The notes beneath the pieces were generated by a model. It saw only the letters and a list, made by a program, of their open reading frames with translations, was not told the origin of the DNA and searched no databases. The translations under genes and the position numbers were made by a program. Below, piece by piece: positions 37,647-46,095 of a stretch of DNA of 64,000 nt (position 1 is its first letter; each line of letters starts with the position of its first letter). This DNA comes from Mycolicibacterium stellerae (GTDB lineage: Bacteria; Actinomycetota; Actinomycetes; Mycobacteriales; Mycobacteriaceae), in contig NZ_RARC01000007.1 in assembly GCF_003719305.1 (NCBI RefSeq), forward strand, positions 62,001 to 126,000, read 5' to 3'.

Positions 37647-38796
37647 GCCGGGTAGAGGCGATCCACGCCAGCGTCACCAACGTCGCCACGATGTAGATCA
37701 ACCCTGCCCAGGCCAGATACCACGGCCTGCTGATCACCCAGATCGTCGGTTGGGCGAAGCTGAGCAGCCACGGCACGCCGACGATCGTCAGCACCAACCA
37801 GCCCCAGCCGAGGATCTGCGCGCCCAGTCGTTCCCGCAGCGGGCCGTGCAGCAGCCAGATCATCAACGGAAGCACCCAAACCCAGTGGTGCGTCCACGAA
37901 ATCGGCGACAACAGCAGTCCGAACAGTTGCACGACGACGATCGCGCCCAGCCGGTCGTCGGCGCCGCCCAGCGCGCGCCACGCCAGGACCGCCAGCACCG
38001 CGGTGACGGCGATCGCCACCACCACGACCGGTCCGTAGCCGGCGTCGTGGCCCAGGATTCGCGAGATTCCGCCGCGCCACGACTGGTTGAACGACGTGCC
38101 GATCGGGCCGACGCGGCTGGCGTCGCCGAGCAGTTCGGTGAAGTAGTAACGGGTTTGGTCGCCCACCACCAGTGCCGACACTCCGACCGTCGCGAAGAAC
38201 ACCACCGCCGAGAACACCACGGTTCCCCAGCGGCGCGCACCCAGAAAGTAGAGCCCGCTGACCGCAGGCGTCAGCTTCACACCGGCCGCGAGCCCGACAA
38301 GGAGCCCGGACAGCCACCATCGCGTGCTGTACACCGCGTACAGCACGGCGAGCACCAGCAGCACATTGATCTGCCCGTAGTCGAAGGTGCTGCGCAGTGG
38401 TTCGAGCCAGATGCCGACGGCGGTCCACGCCATCGCGACGCGTCTGCCCTTCGCGAAGTCGTCGTCGACCGAAAGCAACCGTTGGCTGACCCGCACCACG
38501 CCGTAGAGCGCGGCGACGATGCCCAGCTGCCACGCGAGCGCGACGAGCCCGAACGGTAACAGGTGCATTGGATAGAAGACGACGGCCGCGAAAGGCGGGT
38601 AGGTGAAGGGCAGCGGGAAGTCCGGCGTCTGGTCGGCGTAGACGTAGTCGTAGAGAGTCCCCGGGTGGTCCAATGTGCCTGCGCCGCCGACGTATACGTG
38701 AAGGTCGACGAAGTTCGCGCCGTTGGGCGCCAGGTAGGTCCACGCCAGCCGGGCCGCGATGCTGACCAGCAGCAGCCACGGTGCCGCGGCCGCCAA
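37591..38796 (-). CDS. pimE: polyprenol-phosphate-mannose-dependent alpha-1,2-mannosyltransferase PimE
   Basis: 401 residues from TTG 38796; no in-frame ATG or GTG lies upstream before a stop. A GT-C glycosyltransferase with about nine or more transmembrane helices. After the first helix, [14 protein letters not shown] carries the conserved Asp essential in PimE, and [15 protein letters not shown] and [12 protein letters not shown] are family segments. It adds the fifth mannose in Ac1PIM5 synthesis on the outer face of the plasma membrane. Equivalent to Rv1159. Its stop codon lies inside the convergent pterin dehydratase gene. Confidence 0.93.
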   Translation of the reverse strand: MAAAAPWLLLVSIAARLAWTYLAPNGANFVDLHVYVGGAGTLDHPGTLYDYVYADQTPDFPLPFTYPPFAAVVFYPMHLLPFGLVALAWQLGIVAALYGVVRVSQRLLSVDDDFAKGRRVAMAWTAVGIWLEPLRSTFDYGQINVLLVLAVLYAVYSTRWWLSGLLVGLAAGVKLTPAVSGLYFLGARRWGTVVFSAVVFFATVGVSALVVGDQTRYYFTELLGDASRVGPIGTSFNQSWRGGISRILGHDAGYGPVVVVAIAVTAVLAVLAWRALGGADDRLGAIVVVQLFGLLLSPISWTHHWVWVLPLMIWLLHGPLRERLGAQILGWGWLVLTIVGVPWLLSFAQPTIWVISRPWYLAWAGLIYIVATLVTLAWIASTRPTFLRSRRSPGPSPHPYR

Positions 38797-38906
38797 TCGC
38801 GCTGGCAGCCGCGGGACTGACTTCGCTCCTGCGTCTATCCGACCGACTCTAGCGACCGGTAACCGTATGCCTTCGTCTCAGTAACGGTTGCATAAATGCC
38901 ACTCGT

Positions 38907-38939
38907 GTCACTTGAGTCACACCAGTAACAAACTAGCTT
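38907..38939 (+). promoter_or_regulatory. promoter region with three 9-base-phased GTMAC repeats
   Basis: GTCAC at 38907 and 38916 and GTAAC at 38925 recur every 9 bases. They also form the imperfect palindrome GTGT-ACT--AGT-ACAC. TTGAGT (38912-38917) and TAGCTT (38934-38939), 16 bases apart, form a plausible -35/-10 pair for the gene at 38978. The repeats recall MtrA-type direct-repeat sites; that link is inference. Confidence 0.4.
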
Positions 38940-38977
38940 CGGCTTCAGGCCTTCGCCGTCCAACGATTGGGAGAACC

Positions 38978-39607
38978 ATGTACCGCACCAGGAAACTGCT
39001 CGTCTCGACCATGATCGCCGCCGCGGGCGCGGCCTCAGCGCTTGCGCTCAGCGCAACGGCCTCCGCCGACCCCGTGCCTGCTCCACCGGTGAACCCCGGC
39101 ACACAGCTGCTGGCCTCGCTGGGCACCATGGGTTCCGCCGCGCCGCAGCTGATGCAGACCCTCGCGACCGCCATGTCCGGCACCGCCGCCCCTGCCGCAG
39201 CTCCGGCGACGCCTCCCCCCGGCGCCACCGCGTCACTGACCCTGCCCGAGGTGCCCGCGCTGCCGACCGCCGCGGCTCCTGCCGCCACTCCTGCTGCTGC
39301 CGTCGCAGGCCCGGCCGCCGCTCCGGTCAACGCGCTCTCGTCGCTCACCTCGGCGCTTCCCGCGCCGCTGTCGAACACAGCTGGGCTGGCCCAGTTGCTT
39401 CCGACCGGACTTTCGCTCCCAGGCCTTAGCGCGCCTGCGGCGACCGCGACGGCACCCGCAGCCGCCGCACCGCTGGCCGCCGCCGTGCCTCTTGCGGCAG
39501 CACCTCTGGCACCCCTGGCCGCCGCACCCGCAGCAGCCGCACCCGCGGCCGCGGCACCCGCAGCAGCCGGCCTCGTCCCCGCCGGAGTCCTCAGCGCCCT
39601 GCCGTGA
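38978..39607 (+). CDS. Ala/Pro-rich secreted protein (Rv1158c-like)
   Basis: 209 residues from ATG 38978, with TTGGGAGA upstream. The signal peptide runs to about residue 31 (LALSATASADP). The mature protein is largely Ala, Pro and Leu, with low-complexity AAP repeats at the C-terminus. No enzyme motif. Its position next to pimE and the paralogous-looking gene at 39649 matches Rv1158c/Rv1157c, which are exported alanine- and proline-rich proteins of unknown function. Confidence 0.8.
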   Translation: MYRTRKLLVSTMIAAAGAASALALSATASADPVPAPPVNPGTQLLASLGTMGSAAPQLMQTLATAMSGTAAPAAAPATPPPGATASLTLPEVPALPTAAAPAATPAAAVAGPAAAPVNALSSLTSALPAPLSNTAGLAQLLPTGLSLPGLSAPAATATAPAAAAPLAAAVPLAAAPLAPLAAAPAAAAPAAAAPAAAGLVPAGVLSALP

Positions 39608-39648
39608 CCCCGTAACACAGCCACACACCTTCGAGCCTTGGGAGAACC

Positions 39649-40590
39649 ATGTCACCGACCCGCAAGCTGTTCGCCAACGCCGCCGTCGCGGTCGGCTCGT
39701 CGGCAGCGCTGCTATTGGGCGTGACCGGGACCGCCAACGCTGAACCCCCCGCACCGCTGCCGATCGATGCCATGCAGGCACCGGGTATGCCTGCGGTGGA
39801 GGGCCTCAGCCCGGCGATTCAACAGGCTGCTTCCGATCCGTACAACGCCGTCTCGACGCTGATGGCGGCCGCGGCAGCGTTCACCGGCAACTCGGCGGCA
39901 CCCACCGACTCGAAGAATGTGGCAACGGCGGTCAACAGTTTCGTTGCGCAACCGGCCGCCGCGCACGTGCCGGCACCGGGTGCGGTGCCGGGCGCGGAGG
40001 CGCATCTGCCGGCGGGCGTCGACCCGGCCAATGCCGTCGGGCCGGCGCCTGAGGCAGTTCCGGCACCTGACGTCGAGGCGGTGCCCGCACCTGCTCCCGA
40101 GGCTGCGCCCGCACCAGCGCCGACACCGGACGGTGCGCCGCCTGCTCCCGAGGCCGCCGCCAATCCGCAGTTCGGTCCGGATGCGCCGACGACGCAGGAC
40201 TTCCTGTATCCGTCGATCAGCAATGGGTGTTTGAAGGACGGTGGCAACGTGTTGGCGACGGCCATCTCGGTGGCCGGGCCCGCCAAGATTCCGGCGCCGG
40301 GCCCCGCGGCAGGCCAAACGGCCTACGTGTTCACCGCGATCGGAACCCCCGGTCCGGCAGCAGAGCAGAAGCTGCCGCTGAACGTCACCTGGGTCAACCT
40401 CACCACCGGCAAGTCGGGCAGCGCCACGCTCAAGCCGAGGTCGGACATCAACCCCGAAGGCCCGACGACGCTGTCGGTCATCGCCGACACCGGTTCGGGC
40501 AGCATCATGTCGACGATCTTCGGCCAGGTGACGACCACCGAGAAGCAGTGCCAATTCATGCCCACCATCGGCTCGACGGTGGTGCCGTAG
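39649..40590 (+). CDS. Ala/Pro-rich secreted protein (Rv1157c-like)
   Basis: 313 residues from ATG 39649. The signal peptide ends near TGTANAEPP. A Pro/Ala/Glu-rich spacer spans about 100-185. The C-terminal globular domain (about 185-313) contains FLYPSISNGCLKDGGN and a second Cys in TEKQCQFMP, probably disulfide-linked. Function unknown. It is preceded by the same 14-base leader as the gene at 38978 (TTGGGAGAACCATG) and lies 41 bases downstream of it, suggesting an operon or a duplicated translation signal. Confidence 0.8.
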   Translation: MSPTRKLFANAAVAVGSSAALLLGVTGTANAEPPAPLPIDAMQAPGMPAVEGLSPAIQQAASDPYNAVSTLMAAAAAFTGNSAAPTDSKNVATAVNSFVAQPAAAHVPAPGAVPGAEAHLPAGVDPANAVGPAPEAVPAPDVEAVPAPAPEAAPAPAPTPDGAPPAPEAAANPQFGPDAPTTQDFLYPSISNGCLKDGGNVLATAISVAGPAKIPAPGPAAGQTAYVFTAIGTPGPAAEQKLPLNVTWVNLTTGKSGSATLKPRSDINPEGPTTLSVIADTGSGSIMSTIFGQVTTTEKQCQFMPTIGSTVVP

Positions 40591-40640
40591 CGCCGCGTGC
40601 GACCTGGGGGCACCACCCCGCGCTCGCGGAGCGAAGCAGG

Positions 40641-40787
40641 TCAGTAGGCCATGAAGAGGATGGCGTCCCGGTCGTATTCGCGGCCGGGATGCGCCTCGGA
40701 GAGGTGCTTCTGCGCCTTCTCGACGAGATCGTCCTCATCCGATCCGGTGATCGACTCGCCGCAGGGGCAGTTCAGGTGTGTCTTCAT
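40641..40787 (-). CDS. DUF1059 small protein
   Basis: 48 residues from ATG 40787: it begins MKTHLNCPCGESITGSDEDD and ends GREYDRDAILFMAY. The CPC pair, the acidic turn, a Lys/His helix and the C-terminal REYxRD pattern are those of the DUF1059 family of short conserved bacterial proteins. Function unknown. It is divergent from the nitroreductase gene with 32 bases between starts, hence a shared promoter region. Confidence 0.75.
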   Translation of the reverse strand: MKTHLNCPCGESITGSDEDDLVEKAQKHLSEAHPGREYDRDAILFMAY

Positions 40788-40819
40788 TCCTCCAGAATCC
40801 CACAGTCAAGATGTTGGGC

Positions 40820-41479
40820 ATGGAGTTATACGACGTCATGCGCACCACGGGTGCAGTCCGCCGATTCACCGATGAGCCGCTGCCCGACGAAGTGCTGGTA
40901 CGAATCCTCGACAACGCCCGGTTCGCCCCGAGCGGGGGCAACCGACAGGGCACCCGGGTGATCGTGGTCAGGGACAGGACGACCCGCAAGGCGATCGTCG
41001 ACCTCAGCGTGACGGGCGCACAGCGTTACCTCGCGCAGACCAAGAACGGCGAGGGTCCGTGGAACCCCTTGCAGCCCATGAAGGTCTCCCCCGAAGAAGT
41101 GGCCGCCACGGCGGTGCCTCCCTACCTGGGTGCGCCGGTGCTGACGGCTGGGGCGGTGCTCGTGGTCTGTGTCGACCTCAACGTCTGCGCGGCGTTCGAT
41201 CAGCACCTCGACCGTATCGGCGTCATCCCTGGCGCGTCTGTATACCCGTTCGTCTGGAATATCCTGCTGGCCGCGCGCAACGAGGGCTACGGCGGCGTGC
41301 TGACGACCATGGCGGTGGCCGAGGAACCACGCGTCAAGGAGCTGCTCGGCATACCGGACGACTACGCGATCGCCGCACTGCTTCCGATCGGCAAACCGGT
41401 CAAACAGGTCAAAAAGCTTACCCGCAAGCCGGTTTCGGAGTTCGCGACAAAGGAACGGTTCGACGGCACGCTGCTCTAG
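40820..41479 (+). CDS. nitroreductase-family FMN protein
   Basis: 219 residues from ATG MELYDVMRTTGAVRRF (an ATG three codons upstream is an alternative). Nitroreductase fold with the FMN-binding RTTGAVRRFTDEPLP near the N-terminus, RFAPSGGNRQGTRVIVV around 40-55 and VWNILLAARNEGYGG around 148. These are NAD(P)H-dependent oxidoreductases of quinones, nitro or iodo compounds. A long insert after the FMN strand is typical of the actinobacterial subgroup. Substrate unknown. Confidence 0.85.
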   Translation: MELYDVMRTTGAVRRFTDEPLPDEVLVRILDNARFAPSGGNRQGTRVIVVRDRTTRKAIVDLSVTGAQRYLAQTKNGEGPWNPLQPMKVSPEEVAATAVPPYLGAPVLTAGAVLVVCVDLNVCAAFDQHLDRIGVIPGASVYPFVWNILLAARNEGYGGVLTTMAVAEEPRVKELLGIPDDYAIAALLPIGKPVKQVKKLTRKPVSEFATKERFDGTLL

Positions 41480-41482
41480 CGG

Positions 41483-42097
41483 CTACTTCTTGGCCGACTT
41501 GGCGGGTCCCTTCGCCTGGTCGCTGCGCTCCTGCCCCATCGCGGCCTTCATCTTCTTCTTGTACGACCGCACCTTCTCCAGCGAGCCGGCGTCGACGATG
41601 TCGGCCACCGAAAGGTGCGAGCCGGCCTTACCGTAGTCACCCGCGGCCTGGCGCCAGCCCTTCGGCGTTACGCCGTACTGCTTGCCCAGCAACGCGAGAA
41701 AGATTCGCGCCTTCTGATCGCCGAATCCGGGCAGTTCCTTCAGTCGCTGCAACACTTCGGCGCCGTCGGGTTCGCCCGCGGCCCAAACGCCGGCAGCGTC
41801 GCCGCCGTAACGGTCGACGACGATCTGAGCCAGCGCCTGTATCCGTTTTGCCATCGAGCCCGGAAACCGGTGGACGGCAGGGCGTTCCGAACACAGCGCA
41901 GCGAACTTTTCCGGGTCGTAGTCGGCGATCTCGCGGGCGTCCACGCCGCCCATGCGGTCCGCGATCTTTTTGGGGCCGGCGAACGCCACCTCGAGCGGGA
42001 TCTGCTGGTCGAGCAACATACCGACGAGCAACGCAAACGGATTGGACTCCAGCAGGGCATCGGCCGCCGGATCCTGGGCAAGCTGCAGGGTGGGCAC
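41483..42097 (-). CDS. HhH-GPD superfamily base-excision repair-like protein
   Basis: 204 residues from a GTG. The N-terminal region FALLVGMLLDQQIPLEVAF and the helix-hairpin-helix LKELPGFGDQKARIFLALLG near residue 120 are typical of endonuclease III/AlkA-type DNA glycosylases, and this is the counterpart of Rv1156. The C-terminal 50 residues are Lys-rich and absent in typical glycosylases, which may aid DNA binding. No iron-sulfur Cys cluster is present. It converges on the nitroreductase gene. Confidence 0.85.
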   Translation of the reverse strand: MPTLQLAQDPAADALLESNPFALLVGMLLDQQIPLEVAFAGPKKIADRMGGVDAREIADYDPEKFAALCSERPAVHRFPGSMAKRIQALAQIVVDRYGGDAAGVWAAGEPDGAEVLQRLKELPGFGDQKARIFLALLGKQYGVTPKGWRQAAGDYGKAGSHLSVADIVDAGSLEKVRSYKKKMKAAMGQERSDQAKGPAKSAKK

Positions 42098-42202
42098 CGG
42101 ATGAGTTTAAGGCGTGTCAAACGGAGTCAATAAGTGTCCAAACCGCCGCAGGTGCGGACGGGTAGTGACAATTCAAGGCTGTGCATCGGTGGACTGTGCG
42201 AA

Positions 42203-42214
42203 CGTGTATACACG
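42203..42214. promoter_or_regulatory. 12-base perfect palindrome CGTGTATACACG
   Basis: Lies between the divergent HhH-GPD and DUF732 genes, 33 bases upstream of the latter's start. A candidate operator for a dimeric regulator; the regulator is unknown. Confidence 0.4.
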
Positions 42215-42246
42215 GCAACCGGTGTTAGATCCGTGGGGGACGAAAA

Positions 42247-42543
42247 ATGAGACGTGTGGTGGGACCTCTACTTGCGGCGGTGGTAACCGCCCTCACCTTG
42301 GCCACCGCGGCGAACGCGGTACCGGACCAGGGCACGCCGGCTTTCGACGAATACATGCAAGGCCTCGATCGCAACGGCTACCACCTGAATCCAGACACCG
42401 CATGGCGCGTCGCTCACCAAGCATGTGAGGGCGGCATACCGGGATATATCGGCTTGGAAATGGCTGCTCAGGGGGTTATCGGCCCCGGAGCGCAGGAGCG
42501 GGTGATGGACGTGGCCCGGAAGTACGCCTGCCCGGTTCAGTAG
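42247..42543 (+). CDS. DUF732 secreted protein
   Basis: 98 residues from ATG 42247. A signal peptide (LLAAVVTALTLATAANA) is followed by a DUF732 domain with FDEYMQGLDRNGYHLNPDT, a central Cys (HQACEGG) and a C-terminal Cys (KYACPVQ) that probably form a disulfide. DUF732 proteins are small exported mycobacterial proteins of unknown function. Confidence 0.85.
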   Translation: MRRVVGPLLAAVVTALTLATAANAVPDQGTPAFDEYMQGLDRNGYHLNPDTAWRVAHQACEGGIPGYIGLEMAAQGVIGPGAQERVMDVARKYACPVQ

Positions 42544-42740
42544 CGCATCTTTTCGGATCGGCCTTGACATGGTCGCCCTGTGAGAGAGGTGGCGCGTCGA
42601 CCCCCGCTTCACGCCTTGAATATCTCTTGACTTGCTGAATCGGCGGTTTCGTGGCGCCACCCGACGGGAACCCTTCCCTGTGAGCCAGGTCTCAGTATGC
42701 TGTCACTCACACAATTTCAGATCGAGGTCAGGAGTCCGCC

Positions 42741-43094
42741 TTGTCCGATACCGACCTTCCATCCGCAACGGCAACCTCCGCGAGCGGTCCTAATTTCGTC
42801 GCTGTACAGGCCAGTCCGGAGTTTCAGGACCTTCGACGTAGGTTGCGCCGCTTCGTCTTTCCGATGAGCGCGCTATTCCTGATGTGGTACTTCGCCTACG
42901 TGATGCTCGGCGCGTTCGCCCACGACTTCATGGCCACCAAGGTGTGGGGCAACATCAACGTCGGCCTGCTCATCGGCCTCGGCCAGTTCCTCTCCACCTT
43001 CGTCATCACCGCCATCTACGTCGTGTGGGCCAATCGCGAACTCGATCCGCACGCCGAAGCCATCCGCGCCGAACTCGAAAGTGGTGCAGCATGA
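42741..43094 (+). CDS. DUF485 membrane protein (symporter partner)
   Basis: 117 residues from TTG 42741, supported by AGGAG at proper spacing. Two transmembrane helices (LFLMWYFAYVMLGAFAHDFM and NVGLLIGLGQFLSTFVITAIY) match the DUF485 family (YjcH), which is encoded with ActP-type acetate permeases. Its stop overlaps the permease start (ATGA). It probably forms part of, or stabilises, the transporter. Confidence 0.92.
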   Translation: MSDTDLPSATATSASGPNFVAVQASPEFQDLRRRLRRFVFPMSALFLMWYFAYVMLGAFAHDFMATKVWGNINVGLLIGLGQFLSTFVITAIYVVWANRELDPHAEAIRAELESGAA

Positions 43095-44731
43095 CCATCG
43101 ACGTCCTCGCCGCCGAAGACGCCACCATCGGAAACCCCGCCGTCAACATCGGCATCTTCGCGCTGTTCGTTGCCGTAACGCTCTACATCGTGATCCGCGC
43201 CAGCAAGAAGAACGCCACCGCAGCCGAGTTCTTCACCGCGGGGCGCTCGTTCACCGGGCCGCAGAACGGCGTCGCGATCTCCGGTGACTACCTGTCCGCC
43301 GCCAGCTTCCTCGGCATCGCAGGCGCCATCGCGGTTTACGGATACGACGGCTTCCTGTACTCCATTGGCTTCCTCGTCGCCTGGCTTGTCGCGCTGCTTC
43401 TTGTTGCCGAATTGCTGCGCAACGCAGGCAAATTCACCATGGCTGACGTGCTGAGCTTCCGGCTGAAGCAACGCCCCGTGCGGCTCGCCGCGGCGACCAC
43501 CACTCTGGTCGTGTGCCTGTTCTACCTGCTGGCGCAGATGGCCGGCGCCGGCGGGTTAGTGGCCCTGCTACTCAACGTCACCAGCGATATCGGCCAAGCG
43601 TTGGTCATCGCGGTCGTCGGGGTGTTGATGATCGTCTACGTGTTGATCGGAGGGATGAAGGGCACCACCTGGGTGCAGATCATCAAGGCCGTCCTGCTGA
43701 TCGGCGGCGCTGCGCTGATGACGGTGTGGGTGCTGGCCAAGTTCGGTTTGAACTTCTCCGAAATGCTTGGTACGGCGCAATCCGCCGTGTCGGGCTCGTC
43801 CACCGAAGCTGTCGCTAAGCGCGACATCCTCGCACCAGGCGCGCAGTACGGCGCGAGCCTGACGTCGCAATTGAACTTCCTCTCGCTGGCGCTGGCGCTG
43901 GTGCTCGGCACCGCCGGCCTGCCACACGTGCTGATGCGCTTCTACACGGTGCCCACCGCCAAGGAGGCCCGTCGCTCGGTGGTGTGGGCGATCGCCCTCA
44001 TCGGTGCGTTCTACCTGTTCACGTTGGCGCTGGGCTACGGCGCCGCCGCACTCGTCGGGCCCGACGCCATCCTGGCGGCCCCCGGTGCGCAGAACTCGGC
44101 CGCGCCGTTGCTGGCATTCGAGCTTGGCGGGTCGATCCTGCTCGGCATCATCTCGTCGGTGGCGTTTGCGACGATCCTCGCGGTCGTCGCCGGCCTCACT
44201 ATCACCGCGGCAACGTCGTTCGCGCACGACATCTATGCCAGCGTGTTGAAGAGCCACCAGGTCACCGAGGACGAGCAGGTGCGGGTGTCACGCATCACGG
44301 TCGTGGTGCTTGGCGTCCTCGCGATCGGGCTTGGCATCTTGGCCGCCGAGCAGAACATCGCGTTTCTGGTGGCGCTGGCGTTCGCGGTCGCCGCCGCCGC
44401 CAACCTGCCGACGATCCTGTACTCGCTGTACTGGCAACGGTTCAACACCCGCGGTGCGTTGTGGAGCATGTACGGCGGGCTGATCTCAACGATCGTGCTG
44501 ATCATCTTCTCGCCCGCGGTGTCGGGCGCCAAGACCGCGATGCTGCCGAATGTGGACTTCGCCTGGTTCCCGTTGGCCAACCCCGGCATCGTGTCGATCC
44601 CGCTCGCATTCATCCTGGGTATCGTCGGCACGCTGAGCTCGTCGGATCGTGGCGACCCCGAGGTGAACGCGGAGTTCGAGGTGCGAACGTTGACCGGCTT
44701 CGGCGCCGAGAAGGCGGTCACTGCGCACTAG
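43091..44731 (+). CDS. sodium:solute symporter, ActP/MctC-type monocarboxylate permease
   Basis: 546 residues. SSS-family protein with 12-13 transmembrane helices and the signatures NGVAISGDYLSAASFLGIAG, RFYTVPTAKEARRSVVWAIA and DDFA-type loops typical of acetate/pyruvate/propionate uptake proteins. The DUF485 partner immediately upstream and the sequence type favour short monocarboxylates such as acetate. It is followed by an unrelated MFS gene on the same strand. Confidence 0.9.
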   Translation: MTIDVLAAEDATIGNPAVNIGIFALFVAVTLYIVIRASKKNATAAEFFTAGRSFTGPQNGVAISGDYLSAASFLGIAGAIAVYGYDGFLYSIGFLVAWLVALLLVAELLRNAGKFTMADVLSFRLKQRPVRLAAATTTLVVCLFYLLAQMAGAGGLVALLLNVTSDIGQALVIAVVGVLMIVYVLIGGMKGTTWVQIIKAVLLIGGAALMTVWVLAKFGLNFSEMLGTAQSAVSGSSTEAVAKRDILAPGAQYGASLTSQLNFLSLALALVLGTAGLPHVLMRFYTVPTAKEARRSVVWAIALIGAFYLFTLALGYGAAALVGPDAILAAPGAQNSAAPLLAFELGGSILLGIISSVAFATILAVVAGLTITAATSFAHDIYASVLKSHQVTEDEQVRVSRITVVVLGVLAIGLGILAAEQNIAFLVALAFAVAAAANLPTILYSLYWQRFNTRGALWSMYGGLISTIVLIIFSPAVSGAKTAMLPNVDFAWFPLANPGIVSIPLAFILGIVGTLSSSDRGDPEVNAEFEVRTLTGFGAEKAVTAH

Positions 44732-44780
44732 CGCTAGCGTCATCGGAATAAGGCACCCCGCCTTTGCCGCTGACTCCCTA

Positions 44781-45980
44781 GTGCTGGAGACCTTGCCCCG
44801 ACACCGCTTCGCGTTCCCGCTGCTCGCGTACGCATTCGCGGCGATCATGGCAGGCACGACGCTGCCGACGCCGATCTACGCGCTCTACGGCGAGCAGCTG
44901 CACTTCTCCGTGCTGACCACCACGGTCATCTACGCCACCTATGCGGGCGGGGTGTTGTTCGCGCTCGTGGTGTTCGGGCGATGGTCGGACGCAATCGGGC
45001 GGCGGCCGGTGTTGTTGGCGGGTGTGGCGTTCGCGGTTGCCAGCGGCGTGGTCTTCCTGTTCGCCGATTCCGTCGCTGTTCTGCTCATCGGTCGAGTGCT
45101 GTCCGGTTTCTCGGCGGGTCTGTTCGCGGGCACCGCGACGGCAGCGGTCATCGAGGCCGCACCGCCTCGCTGGCGTACCCGCGCGGCGTCCGTCGCGACC
45201 GTCTCCAACATCGGCGCGCTCGGTATCGGCCCGCTGTTGTCGGGTCTGTTGGTCCAATACGCACCCGAGCCTCTGCGGCTGAGCTTTGCGGTGCATATCG
45301 TGCTCGCGCTGCTGGCGGCGGCGGCCGTGGCATACGCGCCGGAAACGTCGCCGCGCGGCGGGTCCATCGGATTCCAGCGGGTCTCGGTGCCAGCCGAGGT
45401 GCGACCAGTGTTTGTCATCGCGGCGCTCGCGGCGTTCGCCGGGTTCGCGGTGACAGGATTGTTCACCGCGGTGGCACCGTCGTTCCTCGCCGACGTGATC
45501 GGCATCGGCAACCATGCGCTCGCGGGGCTCATCGTTTCGTCGATCTTCTTCGCATCGGCGGTGGGCCAGCTGATATCCACCAACGTCCGCCCGCAGCGGG
45601 CCGTCGCTGTCGGTTGCGGAATCCTGGTCATCGGGATGGTGACTCTTGCTCTGGCGCTGCACTTTTCGTCGTTGATCGCCTTGGTCGCGGCCGCGGTGGT
45701 GTCGGGGATCGGCCAGGGCATGAGCTTCAGCAGGGGGCTCGCGGCCATCGTGGAGCTCACGCCGCCGCACTGCCGCGCCGAGGTCAGCTCGACGTACTTC
45801 GTCGTGGCCTACATAGCGATTTCGCTGCCGGTCGTCGGCGAGGGCCTGGCGTCGCAAGCCTGGGGTCTGCGGACCTCCGGTGTGACCTTTGCCGTGCTGG
45901 TCGCGACCCTGGCCACTGCCTGCCTGGCGGCGATCCTGGTACGCGAGGCACTCGACGCACGGCGAGCGACCTCCGTCTGA
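44781..45980 (+). CDS. major facilitator superfamily transporter
   Basis: 399 residues from GTG 44781. 12 predicted helices; the MFS motif A-like loop GRWSDAIGRRPVLLAG lies between helices 2 and 3, and a second GQLISTNVRPQRAVAVG loop lies between helices 8 and 9. Closest in style to arabinose/drug efflux-type permeases. Substrate unknown. It is 49 bases downstream of the symporter gene. Confidence 0.85.
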   Translation: MLETLPRHRFAFPLLAYAFAAIMAGTTLPTPIYALYGEQLHFSVLTTTVIYATYAGGVLFALVVFGRWSDAIGRRPVLLAGVAFAVASGVVFLFADSVAVLLIGRVLSGFSAGLFAGTATAAVIEAAPPRWRTRAASVATVSNIGALGIGPLLSGLLVQYAPEPLRLSFAVHIVLALLAAAAVAYAPETSPRGGSIGFQRVSVPAEVRPVFVIAALAAFAGFAVTGLFTAVAPSFLADVIGIGNHALAGLIVSSIFFASAVGQLISTNVRPQRAVAVGCGILVIGMVTLALALHFSSLIALVAAAVVSGIGQGMSFSRGLAAIVELTPPHCRAEVSSTYFVVAYIAISLPVVGEGLASQAWGLRTSGVTFAVLVATLATACLAAILVREALDARRATSV

Positions 45981-46095
45981 GCCGCCATGCCGGTGCCCAT
46001 GAGACCGTCGCACCGACATTCACGGCCGACGGCAGTGTGCGGCCAGTCCGCGCGTCCTACCCTGGCGCTGAACCCGTAGGAGGGAGAAGGTCAGC

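Noticed and set aside
44778..46019. 413-codon minus-strand frame opposite the MFS gene
   Set aside because: The MFS protein with its helix pattern is the real gene; the antisense frame is Arg/His/Gly-rich.
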